From Chlorophyllum brunneum (taxonomy: Eukaryota > Basidiomycota > Agaricomycetes > Agaricales > Agaricaceae): a DNA stretch of 64,000 bases. The stretch spans positions 372,001 to 436,000 of the forward strand of contig OY756140.1 in the NCBI GenBank assembly GCA_963576785.1, given 5' to 3'. A program made the translations under genes and the position numbers. Below, piece after piece: positions 33,102-45,245 of this stretch. The notes below the pieces were generated by a model. That model made no database searches. It worked only from the letters and a program-made list of their open reading frames with translations, and had not been told where the DNA came from. Within the stretch, counting starts at the first letter, position 1. Every line of letters begins with the position of its first letter.

Positions 33102-36100
33102 TTACCAACACTTCCACCAAGTCCGATTTTTGTGTCGACTGTCTTCTTCCAATACGTCATTCTCCCGGATAACCTTCAGGAACACGCTTTCCAACGAAGC
33201 CTTCTCGACCGTGTATTCGGTAAAGTCGCCGTGGCTTGATAGCGTGTGGAAAAGTTGTGCAAGGGACATGCCTTCTGCGGATTCAATAGCAACTTCGAAT
33301 CGTGTAGCAACGTCATCTGCCATCCTTGACCCAGGGATGCGGGTCATCAATTCTCGGGCTTTAACAACTTCCTCTCGGGTCCGACAGGTAAAGTGAACCT
33401 CATACGTCCCGTAACGGGTTGAGAGCGAGTCGGTCGTCCCAACAGCGAGAACACGCTTGGCCAGGATCCCAACCCGGGTTGCTAGGGCTGATGCCTCTTC
33501 CATCGAGTCTGAATCCGAGTGATGAGTACCAAGTTTCAAGGCACGATTTGGGTACATACGGGTGGTGATAATCACGGCCTTGCCGTGAGCCACGTTTCTT
33601 AGCGTCTTCCACATATCACGCTTCATCTTGGCATCAATACCCGTCGAGAACTCATCAATCAGGATAACAGCGGGGTTACCTATGAATATCATTATCAGTA
33701 CCACTCCAAACATAGTATGAGGGGTGGATGAAACAAACCAATTAAAGCAATGGCTAACGCCAACTTCCGTTGATTTCCCCCAGAGAGTTTACTCGCTAAA
33801 CGATTCGCGTACATGTTCAGCGCCGCACCCCTCAGCACCGTATCAATACTCTCGTCCAACTCGGGACCTTTCTTCAAGCCCTTTAAACGCCCGTAGATAA
33901 AGAGATGCTCTCTCACGGTTAGCTGTGAGTCGATCGCCGTAAACTGCGGGCAAACACCAAGCGCAAGTCGGGCAGTACGGGGTTTGCGGATGACAGACGT
34001 GCCATCAATGAGGATGTCTCCGGAATCAGCGATCACATCCCCTCCTAAAACAGTTCCATGTCAAGATTGGACCCCGGCTGTGTGAAAAGACTCACGGATC
34101 ATATTGAAAATCGTCGTCTTCCCAGCACCGTTCGGCCCCAGAAGCGCAAAGACGGTATCCCGCGAGACCACCAAGCTAACGTCATCCACAACCTTGTTCC
34201 CTGAGTACGCTTTCGTAACACCAAGCACACGAAGTAAATCTTCTGAGCTCAGAGCTGCTTCTTCTTCTGCAGCAACGTCACCCTTCTTTGGATCGCTACC
34301 CTTCTCGCCAATAACTTCTGCTGCGAGCTTGCGCTTTCCGATTTTGCGGCGGAACATCGAACCGGAATCGACCCAAACGAGAATCCCCAGGAGGATGAAT
34401 GCGTACACGAAGAGATAGAGGATTGGACCACCAAAGCGGTGGATTGAACCCAAAGATGACGTTGTCACAGGCTCATTCCCATCACAGAGCAAGGAAAACA
34501 GGTTCACGGAAATGAGTGCTGCCCGGGTCTATATATACGACCGTGATCAGATGACGTCGAGGTCAGCGAAGAGAATATACGTACAACACTACAAACTGGC
34601 GCTACGACAGAGATGGTGAAGTGGATGATGACCAAAAAGGCCGGGCCGTCTGTCGACTTGGCGTAGGTAAGGACCAGCAGATATCCGCTGAGGTACAACT
34701 AAAACACAGGGTCAGCGAGACGCAGGCAGCCAAGACCATGATAGTGCTCACAATGAACATGACAACCTGATATCCGGCAACAGCAGCGAAAGCAGCCAGA
34801 GGGGTCGTCACAGCAAGGGACACACAGTACGAGAAGAGGGCACCAGTGATGCCATATAAAACCATGACGAACCACTGTACGGGTTGTCGGTCGATGGTCC
34901 TACAGGTAAAAAAGGAACAAGGCGCACCATCTCTCCGAGGCCATGGAACTGATTCGACGTCGCCGAAAATATGATGATGATGATCGTCGTCAGAATCACC
35001 GAGAAAATGGTGTCAAACATCAAATGCCCAAGCCACAATCCAATCGGGTCTGACAATCCATTCGAGAGCTGCATAGCTTGCACCGACGACCTTCGTTCCC
35101 TCGACACATACAAGGCGAAGAATGCTGGGTAAACCGCCTAATAGAACGTGTTAAGCACAGTAATCTTCGATAAAAACAGTACACTCACCATAACGCAACC
35201 GAAGAATGCTAGCCACTTCAACGAAACCAACGTTCCAGCTGCAATAGGCGGGAACAACGAAAAATCTGTTCTGATAATTGTCGCTGGCGCACTCGCTCCA
35301 TCTCCTCGTGTTTGATTCAACGCCCGGTTATACAACACATTACTCGCCATATTCAGCATCGAGAGGCCCATCAATCCTGGAGGCGTGGCTTCCCAAGCGA
35401 CCAATGTATCTCCTCGGTCAAAATCGAACGCTACACCTCCGAGGGACAAGTTCCGATAATTCTGGTTAATGTAATTGGTGAACGCTGTCGTATCAGCTTC
35501 ATCCGTGACTCTAAACAGATTTGTAGAGTTGCCCAAACTCCGGATAATACCGGGTGGTGAATCAACCGCGCGTGAAGAGAATCCGAACGTGAAGGGCACA
35601 ATTGGTGAATGGGGGAGGTATAAGGGTATGCTGGTAGAATTTCCTAATCGCCTGCCACACGCTACAGGTTTGTCAGACAAGAAAATGATGGGTATGCATG
35701 ATCCGGCGATAGCTATGAGAACGGTCAACAGTGGTGTGAGCCAACTTCTCCGCAAGATCAAGAAGCGTTTGTGGAAAACCGTGAACGCCTGTCGGAATGG
35801 TGATACACGGCGTCCGGTGGCAAGCTTCATTGCACCTTCGAAATTCTTCGGCTCCAAAGTCGGCGTCAATAAGCCGGAATCTTTAGAGATCTTCTCAGCA
35901 TCATCAGACTTGGGGTCAAGTTGGTTGGGATCGTTCTTATTCATAAGATCCAGGAAGATATCTTCGATTGTCGTGCCGATAATGTCGTAGGAATGGATAC
36001 CATATGTTTCTTTCCTCGTATCCAACAGGTAAAGAACTTGCTGCACAACAGCATCCTGTTTGGATTTAAGGGCATATGATACTTGATAGAGAGAAGAGGC

Positions 36101-38784
36101 CGTCGCCACAACGTTAGGAGCGATGTCTTGAATACGAGCGAGCAGCTCTTCGCGAGAGGACACGTCGGCCTTGGGATCGTTGGCGGCATATTTGAAGTTG
36201 GTAACGATGGAGTAGCCTTCACCCAAACTTCGCTTGAGTGCAACAGGTGACCCAGAGGCGACAAGTTTCCCGGGAGCAGCGAGAATGGCGATATGATCTG
36301 CAAGCAGATCTGCTTCATCCAAAAACTACGGGAAGTTCAGGAGACGGGAAGGAATATGAGAAGAGAAGGTACGCATACGTGAGTGGTGAACACGATAGAC
36401 CTCTCGTCTCTGAACGACGTTAAGGTTCTCCAAAGAGCACGACGACTTAGGGGGTCAACGCCTGATGTACATTCGTCTACCAGAACAACTAGCCGACTGT
36501 TAGCTCCTTGTTCTTTGGACCTTATCCTAATGACGTACTGTTCGAGCCACCAAGCAAACCAATCGCAAGTTGTAATTTCCTCTTCTGTCCTCCACTCAGC
36601 GTATTCGCGTTCGCATTTATCTTCTTGCCCAGATCACAATCCCTCAACAGTTGCTCCAAATCCTCGTTCTTATCCGTCCGATCCGACCACTTGACTGCTC
36701 GCCATAGACGAAGTGTTTGTATACAAGTCAGTTCAGGAAACAAGACGTTTTTCTGTGGTACGATGCCCATTGTGCCTCGAGGAGGACGAACAGCAGCACC
36801 TGCAAATGTTATCGTCCCGCGTGTGCGGCTCAGCAGGCCCCCGATGATTGAGAGGGCTGTGGATTTCCCAGCACTAGCTTCAAGTCAGCCGAGGCTCCGT
36901 TCATTTTAAGCAATAATCCTACCCATTCGAACCCAGAAGAACGAATATGCCAGTCTTGGGAATATCAAGACTCAAGTCTCCAACCGCGGTGACCGCGTTC
37001 TTCGATGAAAGCCAACCATTCTTGAACGTCTTGTCGAGATGCCTTACAGAAATGGCAAGGTTGTCATCGATGGGCTGAGCATCCTCATTGTGATTTTTTT
37101 TCCAGAACTGCCACCAGCTCTTATGGCGCGAAGGGACGTCAAAAATCTTGCGCTCGAGGAGAACTGCAAACCAAGGCCAGATGAACACATCGATCTAACA
37201 CCAATCATCAATGTTTGCTGTAAGAGAAACAGGAGCGATACCCACAAGAGCGGCTATAAGCAGTGGTAACAGTGCAAGACCTTTGTCTGGATCACCCTTG
37301 AGCGCATTCGTTGGGTGTAGATGATTCTCCCAACCGGCAATGGCTCTGACGGCGAAGATGTAAAAGCCAGGGGGGAATATGAGGGTGAATATGAATGCAC
37401 CACCGTCACTTGCATGTCCGAAGACCAAGGCGAGCACGGCGAAGAGAATAGCCAGCATGGTCGAGACAACGGCGGCGAGTTGAGGGGATTTCCCGAAAGG
37501 GGCAGCAACGAAGAATGACCATGAAGCCAACGAGAGCGGGAGAAGGAGTTGAACAGCGAGAATCAGTAGGACATGAGTTTTGGAGAAGATACGGAAACGC
37601 CAAATGAGAGCGACGATTACCCACGCTGGGAGGTAAGGAAGGGAGATACTTATGTGCCAGGATCTGAGAAGATTCATTATTGGTGAAAGATAAATATGGG
37701 AGAGTAAGGCTTACATGATCCGAGCAGAATCCAGCAAGCCCATAGCTTTCATATGAGATGTCAATAGACCTGCACGTTCTGCAGCCACAGCTCCGGGAAG
37801 TTGATAGGCAATACCAATGTAACAAATGAACCTGTATTTATGAATTTATGAATATGATGCAAGGAAATGAAAGGGAATGAATTTACAATGCGAGGACCAG
37901 TAGTTCACGAAGACCTCGAACATAACCTATGGCGGGTTTAGCACAAAGACCCAAAGGAAGTCGTCACATCCTCACTAAGTCGTGTGCTGGTAGCCTGTTC
38001 CTCGTTCGTTTCCTTAGAATATATCCACTCCCGGGGTGTTTGAGGTGAGACGCCGGTTTGCAGTTCAATGATCGCCTACTTGTTGTAAATTTCAAAGTCA
38101 CAAGGGTACTGAATCACATACTTTATCAACTGCCCATTGTAATGGTAGTAGCCGCTGCTCGTAGTCGCTGGTATGCTTTTCGACGTCGATGAATGCCAAT
38201 CCCCCATCGGCTCGAATAGTATAGTTGATGGGTCGATCTTCAGTGAGCGAAGGTATATCGTTGAAAGCAAGACCGGCAAAACACGTGGAACGAAGGTTGA
38301 AGTTTTGAGGGCAGGCTAACGGAATTTCTGCAATAGAGGATACTTTCTGCACACCGCGTCGTTGCTTCTCAGAAAATCCCAAGGTAATTTGATCTATGAT
38401 AGCCTGAGGTGATGGGTTGCTGGAACCATTCGTACCATCGGCCCAGACTAGTGCTTCCGAACCATCGAAGTGATCCGTTAGGTTGCTGATAGGAACGGGT
38501 TGGCCGAGCCCATACTGATAAAGGTGAGGAGGGAGCGTGCTTGTGACGATATATGACGTACATTATTGGGCTTATTGAAGAATATTTGTGCGGTTGCTAA
38601 GAAGGCGCCGTACGCAACAGGTAAGATGAAGCAACGTATGAGGTTGAGCTAGCAGGCCAGAGCATCACGTTCAGAGAAGGAGCACCATGCAATAACGGCA
38701 TTCACTCACAAACCAGTGTTTCGAGAGGACGATCCAATTTTTCCAAATTAGAGCACGTAATTGAATCCAAAAGAGGCCAGCCAT
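33102..38784 (-). CDS. Full-length ABC transporter, ABCA subfamily
   Basis: Model with 18 exons: 38710-38784, 38562-38648, 38122-38514, 37976-38075, 37887-37926, 37715-37831, 37246-37663, 36923-37194, 36535-36873, 36379-36496, 35189-36325, 34928-35137, 34752-34874, 34585-34698, 34096-34528, 33739-34044, 33560-33679 and 33102-33508; 4809 nt, 1602 aa. The layout is TMD1-NBD1-TMD2-NBD2. TM1 is near the N-terminus, followed by a large exocytoplasmic loop (typical of ABCA). NBD1: GSNGAGKST (about 497), LSGGQ, LVVLVDE. NBD2: GPNGAGKTT (about 1313), LSGGNQ, ILIDEFSTG, H-loop TTHSMEE. All catalytic motifs are present in both NBDs, so it should hydrolyse ATP. ABCA proteins move lipids across membranes. 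The one weak spot is the exon 9/10 junction (36497-36534), where only a 38-nt intron with donor GTCATT, or shorter options, keeps the frame. The start MAGLFWIQLRALIWKNW is typical of the family. Confidence 0.93.
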
Positions 38785-39255
38785 TTTAGTGCCTGATTCC
38801 GGGATATAAAGTGGGTAAATGAGTTGGGTAACACAGTCAGAGGAACAGCATAATAAGCGTCGGTATGTTCAGAGGACAAGGGGAAGGTGCGGGCGCATGA
38901 GAAGAATGGCAGCGGAAATAGATACCGTCCTAACAGGCACGCCAGCGATGTGGCCGAATGGTCTGCTGTGCAGCACAACGCTTCGGCTCTGTGTTTGTCA
39001 GGATTTCCGAACCAAATATGGAAATTTCCGGAGAAAAGTCAGAGCTCCTTCCCGTTCTAGATTGATCCCGGACAAAATTTAGAAGGTTGCCAACGTTGTG
39101 CTGATTACGCGCCGGGGCCCGAGGTGCAGATTGTTGAGGATGGACGGCATGAAACGCAGCAGCCAACCGAGTCCCATCATGCTCATGAGCTGTCAGGTGT
39201 CCGCAGCGCAATCGTTTTTGCCGAAAGCCGCTGCCAAACACAACGGGTGCCTGAA
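38785..39255. other. Divergent promoter region between ABCA gene and swi5
   Basis: About 470 bp, no gene seen. It contains GATATAAAG near 38804 on the plus strand and GC-rich blocks. It serves both genes. Confidence 0.5.
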
Positions 39256-39761
39256 ATGACGTTGATCGAACTCAACCCTCTTCTCTTCACAACCACCTCG
39301 ATGTATGCCTCAACCTCAGCCAAGGTCCGAATAGCCACTTTTGAAGCAATTCAGCTAACCCTTCTGGTTAGAAAACCCAAGCTCGCGTTGCCGCTCTTCA
39401 GGACGAAATAAATGCACTTCAACAGACTCTAGGGTGCTAGAATGACACCAATACTTTTTCTCGCGTCACGCTTAACGCATATACTCACTCAGCGTTGGAG
39501 AGGACGCAGAGGCCATTGTGAAAACGCATATTAAGCTCCTTCACCGCTACAATGAAGCCAAGGACGCCGCCCAGGTTCGTCCGTTGTTGCATCTGTCACC
39601 TCAATATATGCTAAATTTCATCCCAGATACTCATTGGTCGCGTACGGCAGAGACACTAGCTCGACTTTTGCGCATATACTCACTCGACATAGCTCGCTTC
39701 CTTGCAAAATACAACGATCAGGCAAATTCACGAAGATTATGATCTCAAAGTCTCGGACTGA
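39256..39761 (+). CDS. swi5: Swi5, recombination mediator subunit
   Basis: Model: exons 39256-39324, 39372-39433, 39493-39574, 39627-39641 and 39693-39761; 98 aa from ATG 39256, or 83 aa from ATG 39301. The core ARVAALQDEINALQQTL, then AEAIVKTHIKLLHRYNEAKDAAQILIGRLA and the end TTIRQIHEDYDL are the Swi5 signature: a coiled coil followed by IVKxHIxxLHxYNExKDxxQ. With Sfr1 it loads and stabilises Rad51 (and Dmc1) filaments in recombination. The protein is made of five small exons; a 15-nt exon (39627-39641, five codons) is needed to link the conserved blocks in frame. The choice between the two starts is open. Confidence 0.88.
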
Positions 39762-40107
39762 TTCTTCTGTGCTTCTTAATCGGGCCTCCACCATACCTTC
39801 CCGTGTATGGTAATACACCCCGGTCCATTGCCGCTCACAGACGCTCACCCCACACCCCAGAGCCAGGCCTCCGTGTTATTAGAATATTAATCCATGACCC
39901 CAACCCCATTTAACATACAATCACTTGCCCACAAGGTGAGGGCGTATTTTGATCGATAGGAAACTTCCCGAAAAGAGTAAACAATTACGATAACTACTGC
40001 GATGCTTAGTAGCACAGCATGGAGAACACGCTTGTGACAGCTGCACCCGACTATAATAACGACTCTTCCTATTACCATAACTTCACAGCTCTTGATATTC
40101 GACTCGA
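39762..40107. other. Intergenic between swi5 and the TKL-like kinase
   Basis: About 350 bp. No gene supported. An in-frame stop at 40093 precedes the chosen kinase start. Confidence 0.45.
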
Positions 40108-42434
40108 ATGCTTGCTCGACACTCTAGTGTTGTCTTTCGGAACGTCTCTGGGCCGGTGCGGGGGGCTCAATCCGACCCATCCTCTGAAAACGAACCAGTC
40201 CTATTCAATGAAATCACACGCAAAAGCCGCCTTGGAGCTAGCGCTTATTTACTCAAGATCAAGGATCATCTACAACCAGGGCCGTTCATAGAGTTCTTGC
40301 GGACCGTAAAGGACCTGAAAGACGGAAGGTAGCTTCATTGGCCCTTCCTTTGCGGCTAGAAAGCATGATTCTAGCTAATTTCTTAGAATTGACCCCCCTG
40401 TCTTTATCCGGGGAATTGCTGAGACGCTCAACAGCTCACCGGAGCTTATAACCGAATCTGTGGCGATCCTTCCGTCGGACTGTCTTCTACAGCTGCAAAA
40501 ACCTAATAAACACGGGTCGTTTATCGTTACTCTCAGATATCCTGCGAATACGACTGTGCCCATTCATGTCGTTTGTCATCCATCGTCTCAGGAGACTTTC
40601 GGCTTCTTTGGACATCCTGGCCCTACATCCAACCCCACGCCAAGCCCCCAAAAGCCCGTCTTGAAGAGGAAGCTTTCGACGAACCTCAGGAGAGCCGCGG
40701 CTGTTATTATTAGCGACGAAGAATCATTAGCGCCCGCTCGTATAGAGACGCGTCAATCTAAGGTAGCGACCTGTTTGTAGCCTTGTAGACATTACTGAAC
40801 ACAATCTTATAGAGACTGAGATTGAAGAAAGAGGTAGAGACTTCAACGCAGGGATTTCAGTCATCCGCTACTGCACGTAAGAAGTTGACAGTCGCTGGAG
40901 TTGTCTCCCTATTCACAGAGATGCTCTCAAACCGAGCAAAGCGGCGCCGATTGATGGAATACAAAGAGGAAAAGGCACAGCTCGTACTAGATACAATGCA
41001 GGCAGTAAGATTCCTACAATCGGTTATGTAGATGGTTACTGAACAAGAATGCAGCTTGTAGACGTTCCCGACATCATCCCGTCGTCAAAACTCAAACTGA
41101 AACAAGGACTAATCAAACTCTCGGCAGAATCCTCTCTACCACCAACATGTTTCTCCCTATGCGGCCTTAACATAGACGACTTCTCTCCATCAGACGCCCC
41201 AGACGGTAGTTTCGGCGAAATATATAGCGGTAGCTTCCATGGACAGCCTCTCTGTATCAAAATCGTCAAACTGCGGCACAAATCGAACATGGACAAAGCT
41301 TTAAAGGTGTGTACATCTGTATCAAAACTTCCGATCCTGGTGATTAGGCTCTGTCTCCATTCTCTTACTTGTCACTTGTTAGGCGTTCCTGAAAGAAGGC
41401 GTAACATGGGGACAAATCAGCCACCCTAACATTCTTCCATTCTACGGCATATATCGACTTCAGGATAAATATAACAGATTGAGCCTCGTATCACCTTGGT
41501 TAGCAAATGGAAATGTGAATGCGTACCTTGATGATCATCCGACTGCGAACCGACTCTTACTGGTAAGACGAACCTGACGTTCATTCCGCAGCGAAACTTG
41601 ATGTGTCCTCTCTCTCCATGTACAGATTTACGATATAATACAAGGAATCGGGTATCTACACAAAGAAGATATCGTACACGGAGATCTTAAAGGTGTATGT
41701 ACATCGACAACCGGGCCGTCATTTTGATTCCTAAATTTAACACTGATACGATTCACTTGATCATAATCCACAGCCAAACATTTTGGTCACGAAAGCAGGA
41801 AGGGCATGTATCGCGGATTTTGGGCTGGCAACGATGAACTACGAAAAGAAGCCAAACTGGACATCATTGCGCAGCTCGACGGCAGTGGCTGGTGGTACAC
41901 TTCGCTGGCAGGCCCCGGAACTTCTGGAATCTGAGCTATCGGAACCAACTACATGTGCAGATGTATATGCGTTCGGGTGTATCATGTATGAGGTGAGTGT
42001 CTCGCGACGATCTTGGGAGACTCCCTGAGCAAGTGCTGAGGTGCTACCAGATCTTTACCAGCAACATCCCTTTCCACGAAATCTCGCAACAGGTGAGAGT
42101 CATGAAAGCGATGGTCGACGGCCGGCGGCCAACTCGACCTGCACCCACACATATCGCTTGGGCGCAATGGGGGCTGACAGAGGAGATTTGGGAGTTGATG
42201 GAGCAATGTTGGGAAGCGGACCCGGATGACCGACCCCCAGCGAGTAAAATTGTGAAAATGGTATCGGGATTGGGACCAGATGGCACGGTGAAAGATACAA
42301 GATCAGCAGGTGATGATGAATACTTGTCACCTTCGGCGTTTCGACATGCGGTGCATGCTAAGTTGAATCCGTTGTCGGAAGGAACGATTGAGAGGGTTGT
42401 ACAATGGTTGCGGGAGGAGGGACCGTCAGGATGA
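40108..42434 (+). CDS. TKL-like protein kinase with unrecognised N-terminal half
   Basis: Model: exons 40108-40328, 40387-40762, 40813-41004, 41055-41306, 41383-41562, 41626-41694, 41774-41992 and 42051-42434; 1893 nt, 630 aa. The C-terminal kinase domain (from about residue 285) has glycine loop DGSFGEIYSG, Lys in LCIKIVK, catalytic loop HGDLKGPN (Gly in place of Arg of HRD, usual in this basidiomycete group), DFGLA, and WQAPELLE in place of APE. The late WEADPDDRPPASKIV is the TKL/Tyr-kinase-like end motif. The first 260 residues hold a mostly helical region (AYLLKIKDHLQPGPFIEFLRTVKDL) and a basic stretch (NRAKRRRLMEYKEEKAQ), with no domain I know. This kinase class is strongly expanded in Agaricomycetes. 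Substrates are unknown. Start ATG 40108 follows an in-frame stop. Confidence 0.87.
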
Positions 42435-42609
42435 CTAGAGGAAGCACAGCAAGCTAACGTGAAGCCGCAAGTACAGGCGTGGGTAGTTGTCGGTTGTTGG
42501 TCATGGCTATGAATGGTATGCTGTGGTGTCGCAACGCGGGTTACAATCACATTTGCTTTTACGTATCCTGGACTACGGAGCGTGAACTAAGCCGTGATGC
42601 CCTCAGATG
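42435..42609. other. Short convergent 3' spacer
   Basis: 175 bp between the ends of the kinase (+) and RCC1 (-) genes. Their 3' UTRs probably overlap. Confidence 0.5.
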
Positions 42610-43983
42610 TCAGATCTGGTTTTCAGCGGCAACATCTGATGTTCCACAGAGAATCCAGCTTGAACCAGTACCTCCCCAAACGCCACGAACAGGGTGGGCG
42701 TCGACGTTTTCTGGTCCCGGTGATGGTGGCCAGATTTTCAAGGGGGCTGGGGAGTCAAGCGTATTGCCAATGCCAAGATTCCCGTGTTCGTTCCATCCCC
42801 ATCCCCAGACTTGATCTCCCTGTTCACCGACGGATAGACAAACCAACGAATGCTCGCTTCCGCAAGCCAACAATTTGACCTTTGTACCGTCTTCTTTGAG
42901 TGGCATGCCCTCGATCTCCAAGCTCTGGGCGCCTTCTATCCTCCCCAGCTGGCCATAGGAGTTACTGCCTGTGGATAAGATGAGAGAGGGGTCGTCGCCG
43001 GTGAGCATGTAGGATCCGTTCCAGGTACATTTTATGTCACGAATGTTTCGAAGACCGTCGAGGCCCTGAGTTTGATTTTTTCTATTTGAACCTCGGAACG
43101 ATATACGACCGCATGCGTGTAGAAAGACACTATGATGGATTCCCAAAGAATATTCGACGACGAAATCTGAGGGCGCTCCCAGGGACATGACAAGAGTAGG
43201 ACGAGAGTGATATGTGGGCTCTGAGGGCATGCCAGACTGCTTTGATCTTGCAGAGGTGAGAAAGGGTTTTGAGGAGCTTGGTGCACCGCCAAGCTGCCCG
43301 TGTCTGAATGCGCCCCAACCAACGAGGATCTGCATGGGTTCCTTGCCTGCCCAGGCGACTTTGAGCGACGCGATGACATGTCTTTGGCCAGTTCGCAATC
43401 TCTCAACGGTCACGGTTTGAGCAGATTTAATTGCGTTCCCGCCTACGACGATATGAGAAAAATTGACAAGATGAATACCTGGACCCTTCTCCACCGACTT
43501 GTCTCCTGCGTCCTTTCCAATCCCAAGGTCCCCAAACTCGTTCGAGCCGAAAGACACGATCAGGTCGCGTTTCCCTGGTTTTTCAAGGGCCAAATAAGAA
43601 GTTTCCCATGTTGTTGCGATGGCAGTGATCGCATATCCTCTCAGACCCAACGTATCAAAGGCATCAGCGAAACTCAATTTCTGGAATATCGTAGTGGACT
43701 CTTGATCCGTGCAAAGTTGCCGATATTCCGGACCCAGCTGCCCCTTCCTCCCGTCACCACAACCCCATACTTTAGTTGATTTTATGTTGTCAATCGCAAC
43801 CTCCAAGAGGATGAGTGTATGATTGGCGCCGTTCGTGACATCGATGACATCGGTAACAGTAAGCGGGAGTGTTTGGCGCGGTACTCCAGCAAAAGAGCAG
43901 GCCTGGAAGTGATGAGAGTCGTCGACGGTCGCGTTACCGAGCTGGCCTTGGGCATTTGAACCTGCAGACAGCAAGGCCAACAT
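42610..43983 (-). CDS. RCC1-repeat protein (ATS1-like)
   Basis: Single exon of 1374 nt, 457 aa, from ATG 43983. Repeats with the RCC1 pattern are spaced about 50-60 residues apart: SAGSNAQGQLG, WGCGDGRKGQLG, SFGSNEFGDLG, GWGAFRHGQLG, STGSNSYGQLG and WGWGWNEHGNLG. A seven-bladed propeller is expected. The repeats lack the strict GEF loop of RCC1 itself, and the length fits the fungal ATS1 type, linked to tRNA wobble modification/diphthamide in yeast. An intronless gene stands out among the intron-rich neighbours. Upstream in-frame ATGs at 44067-44046 exist; 43983 is preferred because repeat 1 starts directly there (MLALLSAGSN). Confidence 0.85.
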   Translation of the reverse strand: MLALLSAGSNAQGQLGNATVDDSHHFQACSFAGVPRQTLPLTVTDVIDVTNGANHTLILLEVAIDNIKSTKVWGCGDGRKGQLGPEYRQLCTDQESTTIFQKLSFADAFDTLGLRGYAITAIATTWETSYLALEKPGKRDLIVSFGSNEFGDLGIGKDAGDKSVEKGPGIHLVNFSHIVVGGNAIKSAQTVTVERLRTGQRHVIASLKVAWAGKEPMQILVGWGAFRHGQLGGAPSSSKPFLTSARSKQSGMPSEPTYHSRPTLVMSLGAPSDFVVEYSLGIHHSVFLHACGRISFRGSNRKNQTQGLDGLRNIRDIKCTWNGSYMLTGDDPSLILSTGSNSYGQLGRIEGAQSLEIEGMPLKEDGTKVKLLACGSEHSLVCLSVGEQGDQVWGWGWNEHGNLGIGNTLDSPAPLKIWPPSPGPENVDAHPVRGVWGGTGSSWILCGTSDVAAENQI

Positions 43984-45245
43984 GTCGGATGCTGTCAGGG
44001 GACGCCATCTGATGCAAACTGACATATAAACAGCACAGCCACATTCCATCGACGTCCACCACGCGTCCAACGAAGTTCGGCTTTTCTCCGACTTCAATCA
44101 CTCGATGACCTGCTCCGACCATGGCACTGTGTCCCTTATAACTGTTCTGGATATTCTCCGCTTGTTTCCCTCGGCATCGACTTGATAATGGATGACCTTT
44201 TATTGAATCTCCGACTCCCAGTTTGGCGAAGGCCCTGTCCTCCTCAACTTCCCTCTCTACTTCCGGTCCACCTGTCGGTACACGGCGCTCCCTGTACGTT
44301 GGCTAATATGGTGAAGCCAACATCCGTGCTGCATACGTCCCTTATCCAAGAACAAATTCCACTACTCGTTGCAAACTCCACTGGGCACATGTGGGACACG
44401 TTGTGTCCGCACATCAATGTGCTCCGGACATGTTAAATGTTAAACAGAACGTGTATGTCGTCGTCGACAAGACATTCTGAACTTCTGATCTAGAATTTAA
44501 TCCCCGCCCTCTTTCAGCCGCGCTCGTGTCCACTCACTGGCTGAATGGTTCCGACTATTGCCCTGCAAGGTGCTTCTGTCTCCATTTTCTCGTGATAAAA
44601 TACAAGAAACTTCCGTGTCTTGGAACTGGTCATCTAGAGAAGTTGTCGCTGACGCGATCTCATAGAACAAATCCCAAATTCGCTGATATGTAGAGTGATC
44701 AGCAACTCTATTCTGCACAATATCTCAGAACACCTGCTGTGCCATGTGATCGAGTAAGGGAACCAGAAGCCTGCACTGCTCAGGGAGACTGGAGTGCTAG
44801 TATTTATGGACCTAGTTCGACATGCCGCGTGCGCGGTCGTCAGTATCTATTCGCTTCCACATACCGGGGCTTAATCTCCAAATGCAAGTTTTTGGGCTGA
44901 GTCCATTTCTCAAATTCTCAAACTACCTCGCACAAAAATCCCTTTTCTTCCTTGACCGGGCCTTGGTCTGTAGGGTCTTCAAGTTCTCGCATAGCGGGGG
45001 CCAGCGCTACCACCACTTTCGGCACCTATTGAAGGGCACTGTTCTGAGACAAACTTTTGGCAGGTTTCTTGATCGTTAATTTCTGGAACACATTCAAGCT
45101 TGCATTATGCCTGTCAAAGGCTGGCTGACCTGAACTCGTGCGGTGATAGCTAGGGCGATGCTCTCTACTGCTTGGTCCCAATACCCAGCCTTGGTGTATA
45201 AATAGACCTCGATTATCACTTATACCCCAGGATATCGTGCTAAAG
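43984..45245. other. Gene-free stretch between RCC1 gene and carboxylesterase
   Basis: About 1.26 kb with only short frames on both strands. A possible 5' extension of the RCC1 gene lies at its left end, and the carboxylesterase TATA box at its right end. The middle (44,180-45,180) shows nothing I can identify. Confidence 0.5.
45197..45204 (+). promoter_or_regulatory. TATA box of the carboxylesterase gene
   Basis: TATAAATA, 42 nt before the ATG at 45246, a canonical core promoter with a very short leader. Confidence 0.65.
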
